Source: Macrotis lagotis
Lineage: Eukaryota; Chordata; Mammalia; Peramelemorphia; Peramelidae
Assembly (NCBI RefSeq): GCF_037893015.1
Contig: NC_133662.1
Coordinates: 199,642,550 to 199,706,549, forward strand
Direction: 5' to 3'
DNA: 64,000 bases
How positions within the stretch are numbered: the first letter of the stretch is position 1; each line of letters starts with the position of its first letter. The notes beneath the pieces are model-generated. The model did no database searches. It saw nothing but the letters and a program-made list of their open reading frames with translations, and was not told where the DNA came from. Of the stretch, positions 1 through 12,109 are shown piece after piece. Made by a program: the position numbers and the translations under genes.

Positions 1-511
1 CTATCCTGAGAGGAGGTGGGCTCCTTTTTACTGGGTATTTTCAAGCAAACAACAGATGATAATTTGTCTAGGATTTTGTACTGTTTTTGTTAGTTACAAA
101 ATGCAAACATTGCCTCAGAGATTTCTTCTAACTCTTAGATTTTTCTGGTTCTGTAAAGGGATCAAAGGATGTGTTTAGGATGGAGAATATGTTTATTCTA
201 TTTTAATGTACCTGAAAGGTAGGCCAAAATGTATAATGGGGAGCATTATGTTTATAAAAATGGATACAATATCAGGGATTGGGAAGAAATCAGAGCTTCA
301 AATATTGGAGGTTTTATATTTATAATATTCAATGTAAATCAGCATTTATTAATTGTCTAATATGTACAAGGCACTATCCTAGGCATGGAGCTAAAAAAAA
401 CCAAATATGAAATGTTGTGGGATTTTCTTTGTTTGTTTGTTTTGAGATCAAAGAATTTACATATTGTTGAGTGATATATAGTAACAAGCAAATACAAAGT
501 TACCCAAGGCA
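1..511. other. Non-coding flank with a fragment of an old dispersed repeat
   Basis: No coding frame is supported. At about 338-412 the plus strand carries a degraded copy of an old mammalian dispersed repeat, here called repeat A, which begins like 'cagcatttattaa' and continues 'caaggcactatcctaggc'. It recurs near 14.4, 21.6, 28.6/36.2, 50.5 and 55.3 kb. I could not assign repeat A to a named family from memory. The rest is unrecognised AT-rich sequence. Confidence 0.5.
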
Positions 512-518
512 ATCTTTT

Positions 519-608
<90 letters not shown>

Positions 609-657
609 TTCCTTCCTTCCTTTCTTTCTTTCTTTCTTTCTTTCTCTTTCTTTCTTT
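512..657. repeat. (TTTC)n microsatellite
   Basis: About 146 bp of TTTC units with a short TTCC interruption near 605-622. It abuts the A-rich tail end of the antisense SINE that follows, so it most likely grew from that tail. It produces Lys/Glu/Arg-rich and Phe/Leu/Ser-rich open frames on the two strands; neither is a gene. Confidence 0.95.
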
Positions 658-794
658 CGAAAGGCAATCAGAGTTAAGTAATTTGCCCAGAATCACATAG
701 CTAGTAAGTGTTAAGTATCTGAGGTTAGATTTGAACTGAAGTTCTCCTGCTTCAGGGCTACTGCCCTATCCACTGCACCACCAACTGTCGCCAA
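658..794 (-). mobile_element. Antisense marsupial tRNA-derived SINE (WSINE/MAR1 type)
   Basis: Reverse complement of the common marsupial SINE body. The core 'aatcacatagctagtaagtg', the degenerate B-box complement 'agatttgaactgaagttctc' and the head complement 'ctatccactgcaccacc' occur in the right order. Divergence is substantial, so it is an old copy. Confidence 0.85.
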
Positions 795-1174
795 AGAAAT
801 TTCAAGAAGGAAGAAGCCCTAGTAACTGAAGGATCAAAAAGCCATCTGCAGGCAGTTTGAATACAACAGAGAGTATATGAAAAAGAAATATTTTAAAATA
901 ACTGAATATATAGATAGAATCCAAATTGTAGAATTGATGGAAATGCATTTGTGGTTGCTTGCTAGGTCCCAAGAAATGTGTTGAACTTGTGAAACATTAT
1001 AAATTCCAGTCTGAGGAATGTGTATTTATCCTAATTTCCTTATAGAACTCATAAAAATTTTAGAAGACAGAAGTATTATAATTAAACTTGTTCATTAGAA
1101 ATATCAGTTATTAGTTATGTGGTGGTTGACAAATAATATGGGAGATAATAGAAACAAGAACCATTAGTTAGCAT

Positions 1175-1845
1175 TGACTTATTATGTGTTAAGAGAAAGA
1201 TATTAAAAAGGCAAAAACACCATCCTTGCTCTCAAGATCATGTTCTAATTGTGAAAATGATAAACAAATAAATATTTCCATGGAAGATACTTCTCAGAGG
1301 AAGAGGGGAGAAAGTTCTGAAGAAAATGAGATTTGAACTGAATCTTGAAGGAAGAAAGATGAGAGTCAAAGATAAGGAGAAAAAGGATTCCAGGAATATT
1401 AGACAGGTAATGGAAATTCATAGTCTTCAACCGAAGGAACCTGATTGTGAAGGATTTATTTCCCAGAAAATTTTTCTAATTAATCTAAAACCCTAATAAT
1501 AAAGAGTTCTTTGAAGTTTAGTGGAAGGGTGAAGGTGAAATATTCATACCTGTGTTTTAGGAAAATCATATTGGCATCTAAGTAGAGGATGAATAGATAA
1601 AATTATTACAATCATCTAGGTGAGAGAAGGATGGTAGTAATGGTTGTAGGAGTTTATAGAGTTTTTTGGATGAAGATTAATAGGAACAGAAGTAGAAATT
1701 ATATTTTCATCAATTTATGTTATTCTATTATGTGTGCTACCAGGGATTGGGGAGAGAGAAGAGGAGAATAAATAGAAGGAAAATTCATAAGCAGTCATAT
1801 AAGTCAGGCATGGAAACATGGTAGAGATAGGGACTATAATTGGAT
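1175..1845 (+). repeat. Repeat A, internal and 3' part
   Basis: Degraded plus-strand copy of the old dispersed repeat. Recognisable phrases are 'gagatttgaactgaatcttg', 'attccaggaatatt' and 'attattacaatcatctaggtg', which other mammals carry as '...gctgagtcttgaagg...' and '...ttgcaatagtccaggtgag...'. The family name is not certain. It has no coding capacity. Confidence 0.5.
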
Positions 1846-1869
1846 CTGTCTGTTAAAAATCAGCAGTGA

Positions 1870-3330
1870 CAGGGCAAAGCTAAGATGGTGGAAGGAGCAG
1901 ATCCTCTCTTAGGTTGCTCTCTCCAAAATATTTCAAAAACCTTAAAATTATGACTATAACTAAATTTTTTGAGAGAACAGAACCTACAGAAAGGTCCAGT
2001 TAGACAATTCTCCAATCCAAGGTAACCTGGAAAATAATGGGAAGGTACTCTTCCACAGGGTTGGAAGGGGTAGCAATACACCAGAGAAGGAGCTTCAGTC
2101 TCCTGGAAACAGCTTCAGGGTACCTGGTAGCAGAAATAGTTTCCTGACCTGTACCCCAGGGAGCACCAAGCACAACTTGGAAGATCAGCAGGGAGACCTC
2201 TGCCAGAGCAAGCATGAAGCCCAGGCAAGCATGACCCTTTTCACTGCAGTGGTGGCCCTCAGCACAGTCCAGATCCCATGAAACTGAAGCAGGTCCATGG
2301 ACTCATCCAGCAGGAGCCACCCGGCAGCTGCGCCAATGAGCACTCAGTTTGCAGAAGGTAAAGGGAGTAGAGGGAGAATGTTGAGGTCTGTCCTCTGTCC
2401 CTAGGACAGGACTCTGGAGATTTAACCATATTTAGACCCTGGTCACAGTCTGCCCCCCCCCCCCCCATAGAGCAGAGAATTCCCCTCACAGCCCCGGAGC
2501 AGAGGGGTGTGCTTGTGATCATTCAACAGACCAGGAGAACAGTCAGAGCCTGACACACTGAAGTTCTTGTGGGGATGTTCCAATAACACTCAAAAGCACA
2601 GGAAGTACCCCCCAAAACCAGGCGCAGGCTGGGGAAATGAGTAAACAGAAAAAAAAGGAACCCGACCATAGACAATTACTTTGGTCCCATGGGGACCAAA
2701 ATATTCAATCTGAAGATGAGAGAGTCCCAAACTTCTGCAGCTAAAGACTAAGAAATATAGAAGTTGGGTTCAGGCTATGACAGAGCTCAAATATATTTTG
2801 AAAATAAAATAAAGGAGCTAGAAGAAAAATTGGGAAAAGAAATGAGGGAGATGCAAGGAAAAACATAAACAAAGTCAACTGCTTAGTCAAGGAGATCCAA
2901 AAAATGCTGAAGAAAATAACATGTTAAAAACTAGCTAAGATCAAATGGATAAAACAGTTCAAAAAAGTTATTGAAGAGAAGAATGCTTTAAAAAGCAGAA
3001 TTCGACAAATGGAAAAGGAGATAAGAAAACTCTCTGAGGAAAACAAATCCTTCAGATGTAGAATGGAACTAAAAGAAAACTGATGACCTTGCAAGAACTC
3101 AAGACACAATAATTCAATACCAAAAGAATGAAAAACTAGAAGAAAATGTGAAATATCTCATTGAAAAAAATTCATCTGGAAAACATATCTAGCATAGATT
3201 ATTTAAAAAATTATTGGGCTACCTGAAGTCATGATCAGGAACAGAGCCTTGATCTCATTTTTAAAGAATTTCTACAGGAAAAATTGCCCTGATATCCTAG
3301 ACACAGAGGGTAAATAAAAAATCAGAGTGA
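1870..3330 (+). mobile_element. HAL1 retrotransposon copy 1, 3'-truncated
   Basis: Starts with an L1-like promoter head (gctaagatggtgg; compare the YY1-type AAGATGGC head). About 767 bp of GC-richer 5' UTR parallels copies 2 and 3 through 'cagaacctacagaaaggtcc', 'ggtaacctgg' and 'ccctggtcacagtctgcccc'. The ORF1 remnant starts at 2637. Similarity to the other copies stops near 3330, inside the ORF1 C-terminal half, so the ORF1 end and the whole downstream region are missing. Loss of the 3' side with an intact 5' side is the reverse of ordinary L1-type truncation and implies a later deletion or rearrangement. Confidence 0.8.
2637..3330 (+). pseudogene. HAL1 ORF1 remnant, copy 1
   Basis: Begins MSKQKKK-like at the same start codon as the other two copies (context gaaATGAGTAAACAG). 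The coiled-coil part (repeated EKEIRKLSEEN-type heptads) and the start of the L1 ORF1-type RNA-binding domain ('IIGLPE'-like, then 'EFLQEKLP'-like) can be followed only by shifting frames. It is truncated before the conserved IERIH..PPER stretch. ORF1p of L1-type elements is a trimeric nucleic-acid-binding protein; this copy cannot make it. Confidence 0.75.
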
Positions 3331-3556
3331 AAAAAAATTTCATGATTTGACATAATTATAATTTCATCATTTAGAAAATGAATTACCAAAAATCTTTCTT
3401 ACATCAAAGCAGGAATTTGGGGAAATTTCAGTGGAAAGGAGATTGAGAGCATCCAATAAGTTTTAAAATTTCTTTCAAAGGATACATTGAAAGCATAGTC
3501 TAAATCTGGGGAGAATAAAGGTTCAAAGTTCACAGAAGTAGATCCTCTAGCCTGAT

Positions 3557-3558
<2 letters not shown>

Positions 3559-3606
<48 letters not shown>
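3559..3606. repeat. (GA)n microsatellite
   Basis: Uninterrupted GA dinucleotides. Gives a Leu-Ser repeat frame on the minus strand, which is not a gene. Confidence 0.95.
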
Positions 3607-3609
<3 letters not shown>

Positions 3610-4079
3610 TGATTCAGTCAAGCAGAAATGGAAAACTCTCAAAAATAAAATTATGAAGGCACCAAAAAAAGCCCAAGGAGAGCCAGTTGTTGAAAATGAC
3701 TGGTGGTATAAATCCAAAGGGAAATCACCAATGAACTTAGACTTTTGAAAATTACATCTAGAAGATGAAGGGTAAGTTAACAGAATGAATACTAAACCAT
3801 GACATGATATTCCAGAAATCATGTTTAAATTAATGAAGCACAAAATGGGTGGAGGCTGAAAAACACAAACTTTAAAAAAACTATTTGGGAAAAAATATGA
3901 GAATCAAAAGAGGAATTAGATAATTCTACATAGTGGATCTATGACAATGATGGATAACAGATTTGCTCAATACTATTTCGTTTCTGTTTTATCTACTGAG
4001 AAGAATGAACTGATAAGGAAAGGAGAAAATTTCTAATAGGATTAGACTTAAAATATAAATAAATAGGGAAATAAAGGAG

Positions 4080-4545
4080 TATTTTATCATTAAGTCCAAT
4101 CTCTGAAGTCAGAAAAATTACATCTGAGAGTGCTGAAATGGTAAATATGAGAGTTGAATCACTGTCAGTGATTTTTGAAAAATCATGGAGGACGGAAGTG
4201 ATACCACAAGGTAGTAGACAAATATTACATTTTTAAAGGGCAAAAGAATGAAGTTTGAAAACTATAGAGGAGCAAACTTAATTTTGATTCTGGAAAAATT
4301 CTAAATTTTATTATTAAATACAAGTTTATTAAATATGTAGAAAGAAAATGTTACTCATAAAGATCCGATGTGACTTCATCCTCAGTAGGGGAATACCAGA
4401 CTATTTTGTTTCTGATAGGATTGATAGACTATTAGGCCTAGGTAATACTGATATTATACTTTGGATGGGTTTGACACTTATTAAAAAGTTGCCATTAATA
4501 GTTCTCAATCAAATCAGAATGTTGTCTCCATTGGATGAAGTCCAG
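4080..4545 (+). mobile_element. Decayed CR1/L3-like LINE, reverse transcriptase segment
   Basis: Plus-strand remnant matching the CR1-clade RT region in remembered order. It runs 'gagttgaatcactgtcagtg' (a P-L-S-M-I-F-E-K stretch), 'ggaggacggaagtgat' (W-x-x-G-x-x-P), 'tctggaaaaattctaaattt' (G-K-I-L-E), then a degenerate stretch equivalent to the FxDxVTxLVDxGxAVDIVYLDFSKAFD region at about 4395-4480. Many stops and indels mark it as ancient. Upstream limits are unclear and it may begin before 4080. Confidence 0.55.
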
Positions 4546-4799
4546 GGATTTATTCTTGTTCTTGTGATGGTGAACCTTTTTTAAAAAATAATAAAGGCAT
4601 AGGTATCATTGGCATAATTTTTTTCAGATAATCAATGGTGGATATATGAATATCTCATTTCAGAGATACAAAAAAAGACTGGCAGGAAAAGAATTTGAGC
4701 TGAATAAAATAAATAGAAATTTATTAGAAATAAATGGAAGATGTTTGGATATGGTCACAGTATTTCATCTCCACTAATTTTGCTTAATCTATTTTAAGG

Positions 4800-6140
4800 G
4801 AATAGCAAATGTAAAACTTTTCATCCTAATGAATCCACAGGAGAATTGTATCAAACTTCTAAAAAAATTGGTATTAATACTGTAGAAATAATTATGAAAA
4901 ATTGAGAAAGAAAGCACTCTACTGGATTTCTTTTATGAGACAAAGAAAGCCTTTGCACTCAAACCAGGTAATAATAAAGCACAAAACGAGACCCAACTGA
5001 CCAATGTCACTAATGATATTGATTTAAAAATTTTAAAATAAAATCCCTTTGAACAAGCCAAAACAATCCATCCAAGAAATTATTCATTACTACTGAGTTG
5101 CTGAGGTGCAAGGATAGTTTAACATTTGGAAAATAATCAATATAACTAAGCATATGAAATAATAATATCCCACAACATATCAGAAAAAACACAAAGTAAC
5201 ATCATATAAGAACAAAATACCATAAAGACTTAGGATTATGAACTGTATCCATTTAAAATCAAAAGCAAGCATTGTCTTCAAGGAGTATAAACCTAGCAAA
5301 TTGAAGAGTAAATCACTTCCAGTTTTATATCTCAAACTGAAAATGCAACAATAAGATACTTGGAGCATCTTAGAGAATCACAAGAGACTAATTGAGCCAA
5401 TACTTTCAGCAGTAGCAGTCTTCCAAATAAACCCTCAAAATTGAACTTATCAATATAAAAATAATAAAACCAAGATACAATAATAACAAGAGAAACCTAA
5501 TTCAAATTAAACTACAAAATTCATAAATTGTTTGGAGATCAACTTACCAAAGTACAGAAAAGCAGACATTCATTTACAAAATTCTTAAATAAAGATCAAA
5601 CTAATATCTGGAGGCATATTCAGTGTTAATGACTAAGCCATGCAAAGGCAATACTAATGACAATACTTGCAATGGTAATTTACTGAAACCAAATAACCAA
5701 TGTGATTTTTAAAAATTTTGGTTTAAAAGATAATAAATTCATTTGGGAAAATAAAATATCTAGAACATCAAAGGAAATAATGAAAAGTAGTAGGTATGGG
5801 GAAGAATAGCATTTCCAGACTTCAAATTTTTATTATAAAACTTGTCATCAAAGAGAGATCAATGGAGTAGACCAGACACAAGGGAGAATCAGAAACAGTG
5901 GAACTCAATAATTCAGTGCTAAATATACCAGAAATTAGAGATTACTTAATTTAAGAATACCCAGTCTGATTTAAAATAAAAAAACTGCTGTGAAATCTGG
6001 AAAGTAGTCTGGCAGAAATAAAGCTAGATCAACCATTCACAACATATTCTACAATACATTTTAAATGGCTATGTGACCTTAATATTAAAGAACATCATGA
6101 TCATATTATGGCAAATCATATATCTACCATAGCTATGGGT
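4800..6140 (+). mobile_element. Decayed L1 ORF2 fragment
   Basis: Discontinuous plus-strand similarity to marsupial L1 ORF2. Near 4835-4950 there is an 'EFYQTF..KIEKESTL..FYETK' analogue (L1: EFYQTF...KIEEEGTLP.SFYEA). Near 5725-5860 there is 'FIWENK.S....IMKSSRYG' and 'AFPDFK.LL'. At about 5855-5870 there is 'DQWSRPD', matching the DQW(N/S)R motif of marsupial L1. At about 6000-6090 there is a 'WKVVWQK..INH' analogue. It is riddled with stops. This is the C-terminal half of the RT/cysteine-region protein; no 3' UTR is recognised. Confidence 0.6.
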
Positions 6141-6149
6141 ATGAGCTGT

Positions 6150-7170
6150 AGTCTTAACTAAAAAAAAAGGATAGATGTGTACCCCAGGACTCAAGCCCAT
6201 TTGTCTAAGATACTTCTTTTTGTTGGAAGCTAATAATTCAATATTCTGTGACTGAGGGCAGAAGCTGGTAAGAATTTGAAAAGAGAAACACAGATTGAGA
6301 TGCTCTTCAAGCAGAGGTGCCTAAAGAAATATAACCTGAGAAGAAACAACAAACAGAAAAATTGCCATCTTGACCAAGTCACTTATCTTGATTTACCACA
6401 CTAGTTTGGGGAATGTCCCCTTGGGTTAAATTTGAGATTCTTTTCTTGGTTGATTGGCTATAGTCACAGTATTTCATTTCAACTTAGAGGGAGAGTTCAA
6501 TCTTTCCATATACTGTCTGGTATGCTTCTATTTGTATAACTTCTCTTATTTGTGTTTACTATCAGCTTTGATGAATGGGTCCATTTGTTTTTGACTATGT
6601 ATAGAAAATTTTGGTAGAAAGAGTCAAAGCTTAGATATATAGCTGCAGACATTCCTTCCTTAGTTAAGAGCAGTGATCAAGATCAAAGTTGAATCTAAAA
6701 ATTCTTTCTCCTAGACAAATAATATATTGGTGGAAGATAGATGTAATTTTAGCTCAGTACTTCTTTCTGTGAGAACAGGGCAGTCAGTCTCAAGACTACT
6801 ATCTTTTATTTCCTACCTGTCAAGAATTAAATGATTCCTTGGAGAAGGATTGATAAAAGAACATCTAGAGATATATATTCACACTTCAATTTGTGCTGCC
6901 TCGATTCCTTCATTAGTTTGCTTTTTTATTTCTTTAATATACACAGACCTATTTTTATGATAAATTCAAGCAAGGTTGCTTTCCTTATTATGCTAGATAC
7001 ATTCATTCATCTGTGTGTATGCAGAAGTGATTTAGTTTCATGTCATCAAAGTTATTTATCTTTTTGTAATTGCTTCTAAAAGCTATGTAGGTGTTGCCTA
7101 TATAGATTAATTGTTTCCACACAGGTATCCAAAATGTTGCTCAAAGGTGTGACTGTAAGCTCAATAAGCA
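6150..7170. other. Unassigned AT-rich sequence
   Basis: I see no gene, RNA or recognised repeat here. The short open frame at 6831-7079 has no recognisable domain and ordinary AT-rich composition, so I treat it as chance. Confidence 0.5.
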
Positions 7171-7184
7171 ACAACAGAGTGATA

Positions 7185-7460
7185 GGACATCTAAAAAACT
7201 CCAATGTAGTCTTAGACTCCTGGGATTTGGGAGTTGATAATCCCACTGTCTTTTGACCCAGTCAGACCAAATCTGGAGAATCACATTGAGTCTGGGCAAT
7301 GCATTTTAGAATGAACAAAAATAAGCTCCAAATCCTCAAAACAAGGGTAATTTGATTTAAAAAAAACTGCTTCAAGTTCATGCCATATGAGTCTTTGAAG
7401 GAATATGAGATGTTTTACTTAGAGAATAGAAGTAAATAGGAGTAAAGCTAGAACTCTCCA
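7185..7460 (+). mobile_element. CR1/L3-like LINE, C-terminal coding remnant
   Basis: Contains 'cccactgtcttttgacccag' and 'cagaccaaatctggagaatc', the DNA equivalent of the CR1 LVRPxLEYxVQFWAP block. Next come 'gcattttagaatgaacaaa' and 'catgccatatgagtctttga', equivalent to the L-x-x-M-x-Y-E-x-RL block. Same orientation and family as 4080-4545 and 9180-9425, so these may be pieces of one element broken by later events. Confidence 0.6.
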
Positions 7461-7597
7461 TAAATGCATGATAAGCAATCATGTAGAAAGGGAATTATAC
7501 ACCTGTTATGTCTGGACCCCAGAGGAAATAGCTAGGAACAATAAATGTTCATTTCAAAGATACCAATTTATACATGATAACAGGAAAAAACTCCCTA

Positions 7598-7775
7598 GGA
7601 TCATACATTTAAAGCTAGAAGGAATCTTAAAGGGTAATACAATATGACTGATTCATTTTACAGATGGGCAAACTAAGGTCTAGAGAGGTCAAATAACCTG
7701 CCCATGATTCCACACTAGCATCTGGAAGAGCCAGTATTAGAAATCATAACATCATACTCTAAATTCCATGTTTTG
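7598..7775 (-). mobile_element. MIR-like / CORE-SINE fragment
   Basis: Reverse-complement MIR-type core: 'attttacagatgggcaaact', then 'gtcaaataacctgcccatga'. It is preceded by 'aaagctagaaggaatcttaa', the flank often found with this SINE type in marsupials. Old and diverged. Confidence 0.65.
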
Positions 7776-9179
7776 GATTTTTTTCCCTTTGCATCATGTT
7801 GCCAACCACAGTTAGAGCTACTCCCAAAGTGGATTGGGCTTCTTTGGTGACTAAATGCTTTCCTGATATTGGAGCTCTAAAGAAAAACCAAAACAAAGCA
7901 AAATGAAACAAAATCCAAATAGTCTTTTCCTTGTAGAATATAGAGATTCTTGTTCAGATGTGGATTGCACAAGGTATTCAACAAAGTTCCTTACTGAAGA
8001 ATGAAATTTCTGAGACTCTATGACAGACACACTCTAGTTTCCCTCCTTCAGGTTATCAATGTCTTTCTTCAAATTTAGGGCCCAAAATGAAACATTTAAT
8101 TTTTCATATAGATTTGGACCAAGTTCAAGTACAATTAGGCTACTGCCTCTCTTTCTCCAGAAATTATACTTCTCTTAATTAAAGAGCTATTGTCATTATA
8201 AATAATTCAAACATACTATAGCATGAAAAAGTGGGGGAAATGAGAGTGGGGAGTTTAAAGGGAAAATGGGAGGAATGAACAAATTCTTTATCTGAAGATT
8301 AGCATAGAGGTAAGTATAAACCAGGAAAAGATTAAATTATAATGTTTTTGAGCATTCCTATGATAAGAAGACACTTTCATAAAAAAAGGTTCCAGTAGAT
8401 TAAGGCATAGTTTATCTGGATTTATCTTTATCACTTATAATGTATTAGGTGAAAAATAACATTTCCTTGTGAGGTATATCAAGATCAAAATGTTCCTTTC
8501 AGATTCAAAAGAGTAATAGGATTAATTACCTAACAATAGTAGAAGAGAAATTTGAGAAAACAACTAACTTCCCCTCCTGGGTCTTTGTCATTTTGAGGTT
8601 TTTCTCTGGTTAAAGCAGAAAATACCAAATTCCAGAGATTAAATCATGCCGCAGTAAAACCATTCCTCCAAATGTGATTTAAGCATTAATGCTCCATCAG
8701 ACTTTAAAAATGCACAACAAAATCACCAGGGCAACATAGTGGTTTGGAAGATAGTTTAACATTTATAAATGTATGTGGCTGAAAATTTTAAAAACATGCA
8801 GTACAACTAACAAACCAAATACAATTATCTCAACCAAATTTTCTTTGACCATGTCAGCTCACCATGGTTATTTAGCAATTAATTATTTCCTAAATATTTC
8901 ATGTTTATTGGAGAATTTTGTCTCCCCCAATTATACTGTGTATACTCCTTGAAGAGGTTGACATATTTAATATGACATCTGTATTTTCAACAGGGCTTGG
9001 ACATAGAACATAATAAATTAAGGAAATAAATGGATAATAATCCATGGGGTAGTAGAGAATATTGGAGTAAACAAAGAAGGCTGCTGTAGCATATCATCTT
9101 TGACAATTTATGCAAACCTAACTGATAGGTTACTATCCTGAGCATAATAAAATACACATATAGGAAATTATTATTGGAA
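7776..9179. other. Unassigned sequence, no gene
   Basis: No coding, RNA or confidently named repeat. The stretch at about 8600-8760 is free of recognised repeats and is discussed as a possible conserved non-coding segment. Confidence 0.4.
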
Positions 9180-9425
9180 ATGGAGTTGAGATAAACATAT
9201 GGGCAGTGGTAGAGGACAGGGAATGTTCAAAGACTTTGAAAGACTCTACCATATTGGAGTGATCCTCTATGGAAGATTTGTAGAGGACAAAAACAAGAAT
9301 TTCCTAGGATGAGAATGAAACGATGAATGCTTTGATATCATAGAAGAGATTCTTGGTCAGGTATGGGATGGATTAAGTGATCTCTAAATATCCTTCCAAA
9401 TATGATATTCTTTGATTCTGGGAAT
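9180..9425 (+). mobile_element. CR1/L3-like LINE 3' end
   Basis: Matches the remembered 3' untranslated end of CR1-clade elements: 'gagattcttggtcaggtatg', 'ggatggattaagtgatctct', 'atccttccaaatatgatatt', ending 'ctttgattctggga', which resembles the ATTCTRTGA octamer terminus. No poly-A tail, as expected for this clade. Confidence 0.6.
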
Positions 9426-9761
9426 TTGGAAAGCAGGGGCAGAAAACCACAGTACACTCAACTCCATGCAAAGATATTACCTGCACATGCTAGGGATTCT
9501 TCAAATGAAAGGTTGGATATGTATTTAATTAAAACATGGCTGCAAATGGAAAGAAATAGAAACTGGTTTACCCACTAACATTTTTTAGTAATAATGGATC
9601 CATTGGAATAGTACTACTACTATTAATATTTAGACTTTGAAATCCTCATTTGGTTTTTTAGTAAGGAGGTGACCCAAGAAACCAAGTTTAATAATGAGGC
9701 TTTCAGGGTTTAGGGAATAAGTGAAGGGTAAAGTAGAGAGAAAATATATTCTCCTCTTTCA

Positions 9762-9776
9762 AAAGCTATGACAATA
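9762..9776. repeat. Target-site duplication, left, of HAL1 copy 2
   Basis: aaagctatgacaata, identical to 13001-13015. A perfect 15-bp direct repeat flanking a retroelement is the expected signature of L1-machinery target-primed insertion. Confidence 0.92.
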
Positions 9777-10523
9777 GATTGGGCGGGGCCAAGATGATGA
9801 CAAGAACTGAAAGTTTCATAGGTACTCTCTCATAAAACTCATAAGCTAAGAACTCTAACTAAATTTTCAAGAGACAGAACCCACAGAGGGACCCAGTGAG
9901 GTAGTTCTCCTACTCACGGTAACCTGGAAAAGAGCAGAAAGGCTCTGCTCCCTGGGGTTGGAGGGGCAGCCCACCAGAGGGGTGGCCCACCAGAGCAAAA
10001 GAACTTAAGCCTCCTGGAGGCAGCCCCAGGGAGCTGGGAGCTGGGGCTCCCAGCAGTGGGGGAGTTTCCTGAGCTACCTCCCGGACAGCACCGGGCACAA
10101 ATTGGGGGAACAGCAAGGAGGACCTCTGCCAGAGCAAGCACATGAAGCCCAGCCTTCAGGGCACACAGAGAGCAGGGTGGCTAGCTCAGCCCAGTTCCAG
10201 GAAACAGAAGCAGGTGGAGCCAGTAAGCAGGAGCCCCCAGGGCATGAGCCCATTGAACCTAGGGAGGGGAGTGAAGACAGAGACTACCAAGCTCTGCCCC
10301 TGGAACAGGACTCTGGGGCTCTGAACACATTCAGATCCTGATCGCAGTCTAGACCCCCCCCATAAAACAGCAGGAGCCCCCTCCACCTCAGCCCCGTGGC
10401 AGAGGGGGGCACATATGGTCACTCACAGACCAGGAGGGAGGAAAGAACCTCATGCACTGAGACCCTTGTGGGAGTGTCCCAAAAGCTCAGGAAGCACCCC
10501 AACACCAGGCTCAGGCTGGGGAA

Positions 10524-11604
10524 ATGAGCAAGCAGAGAAACAAGAGGAAGACCATTGAGAAATATTTTGCATATGAGCCCAAGAGGGATCAGTCTGAAGG
10601 TAAGGAAGCACAAGCTCCTGCATCTAAAGACTCCAAGAAAAACAGAAATTGGGCTCAGGCTATGACAGAGCTCAAAAAGGACTTTGAAAATCAAATGAGG
10701 GAGCTAGAAGGAAAAACCTGGGAAAAGAAATGAGAGAAATACAGGAAAAACATGAAAATGAAGTCAACAACCTAGTCAAGGAAATTCAAAAAATGCTGAA
10801 GAAAATAACATGCTAAAAACCAGTTTAGGTCAAATGAATTAAACAGTTCAAAAAGTTATTGAGGAGAAGAATGCTTTAAAAAGCAAAATGGGCCAGATGG
10901 AAAAAGAGATAACAAAACTCTCTGAGGAGAAACAAATCCTTCAGACAAAGAATAGAACTCAAGGAGATTGATGAATTTACGAAAAACCAGGACTCAATAC
11001 TTCAAAAGCAAAAAAATTAAAAATTAGAAGAAAATGTGAAACATCTCATTGAAAAAACAACGGATATGGAAAACAGACTTAAGGAAAGATAATTTAAAAA
11101 TTATTGGAATACCTGAAAGCCATGATCAGGAAAAGAGCCTTGACATCATTTTGAAAGGATTACTACAGGAAAATTGCCCTGATACTCTAGAAGAAGAGGG
11201 CAAAATAGAAATGGAGAGAATCCACTGATCCCCCCGAGAAAGAGATCCCAAAAAACCAACCCCTAGGAATATTATAGCCAAGTTCCAGAACTCCCAAGTC
11301 AAAGATAAAATATTAAAAACAGCCCAGAAGGACACAGTTCAAATACCGTGGAGCTGCAGTCAGGATAACACAGGACTTAGCAGCAACTACATTTGAAGCT
11401 CATAGGGCTTGGAATATAATATATTGGAAAGCAAAAGAGCTTAGAATGCAACTAAGAATCAACTACCCAGCAAGGCTGAATGTCCTCTTCCAGGGAAAAA
11501 GACGGACTTTCAATGAACCAGGGGAATTTCAAATGTTCCTGTTGGAATGGCCAGAGCTAAACAGAAGGTTTGATCTTCAAATACAGGACTCAGGTGAAGC
11601 GTAG
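10524..11604 (+). pseudogene. HAL1 ORF1, copy 2 (frameshifted)
   Basis: Starts MSKQRNKRKT at an ATG conserved in all three copies. The first 69 codons stay open to 10733, where an extra base relative to copy 3 shifts the frame. Further on, by frame switching, come a coiled coil, an 'IIGIPESHDQEKSLD' analogue, an 'ENCPDTLEEEG.IEMERIH.SPRE' analogue and 'TAVRITQDLAATTFEAH.AWN' with 'RINYPARLNVL'. These are the RRM and C-terminal domain landmarks of L1 ORF1p. The stop tag at 11602-11604 aligns with the stop of copy 3. RNA-binding chaperone role is inferred from the family; this copy is dead. Confidence 0.82.
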
Positions 11605-12109
11605 AGATTGAAGGAGAAGGGGAAAATATGAGGGACTTAATGATGATGAACTGCGTGTATTCCTGCATAGAAAAATGACACTGATAATACTTACATGAAC
11701 CTTCTCAGTTAATAAAGCAGGTAGAGGGAGCTTTTATAGTTGAAGCATAGGAGAAAGCTGAATTTGAAGATAAAATATGGTGTAAAAATGGAGTCAATAG
11801 AAAAAAAGGGGAATGTAATGGGACAAAGAAAAAGGAGAGGGGGAATGGGCCAAGATATTTCATATAATAAAATTTTTCTTTATTACAATGAGCTACGGCA
11901 ATGACATGTAAGTGAGAAAGGCAAGGGGGAATCAGGGAATCTTCGCTCTCATTAGAGGTGGCTAGGAGAGGAAACAGCATATATACTCAATGGGGTATAG
12001 GCATCTAGAGTAAGAAGGAGGTGGGGAGACAGATGGAAGGGAGGAGATGTGAGTGATGGAGGAGAGGATGGACCATGGTGGGAGAGTGGTCAGATATAAC
12101 ACATTTTCT

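Noticed and set aside
457..696. Lys/Glu/Arg-rich and Phe/Leu/Ser-rich open frames on both strands
   Set aside because: Pure translation of the TTTC/GAAA microsatellite.
8290..8315. U6 snRNA-like phrase 'gaagattagcata'
   Set aside because: Only about a dozen bases match; the rest of the U6 sequence is absent on either side.
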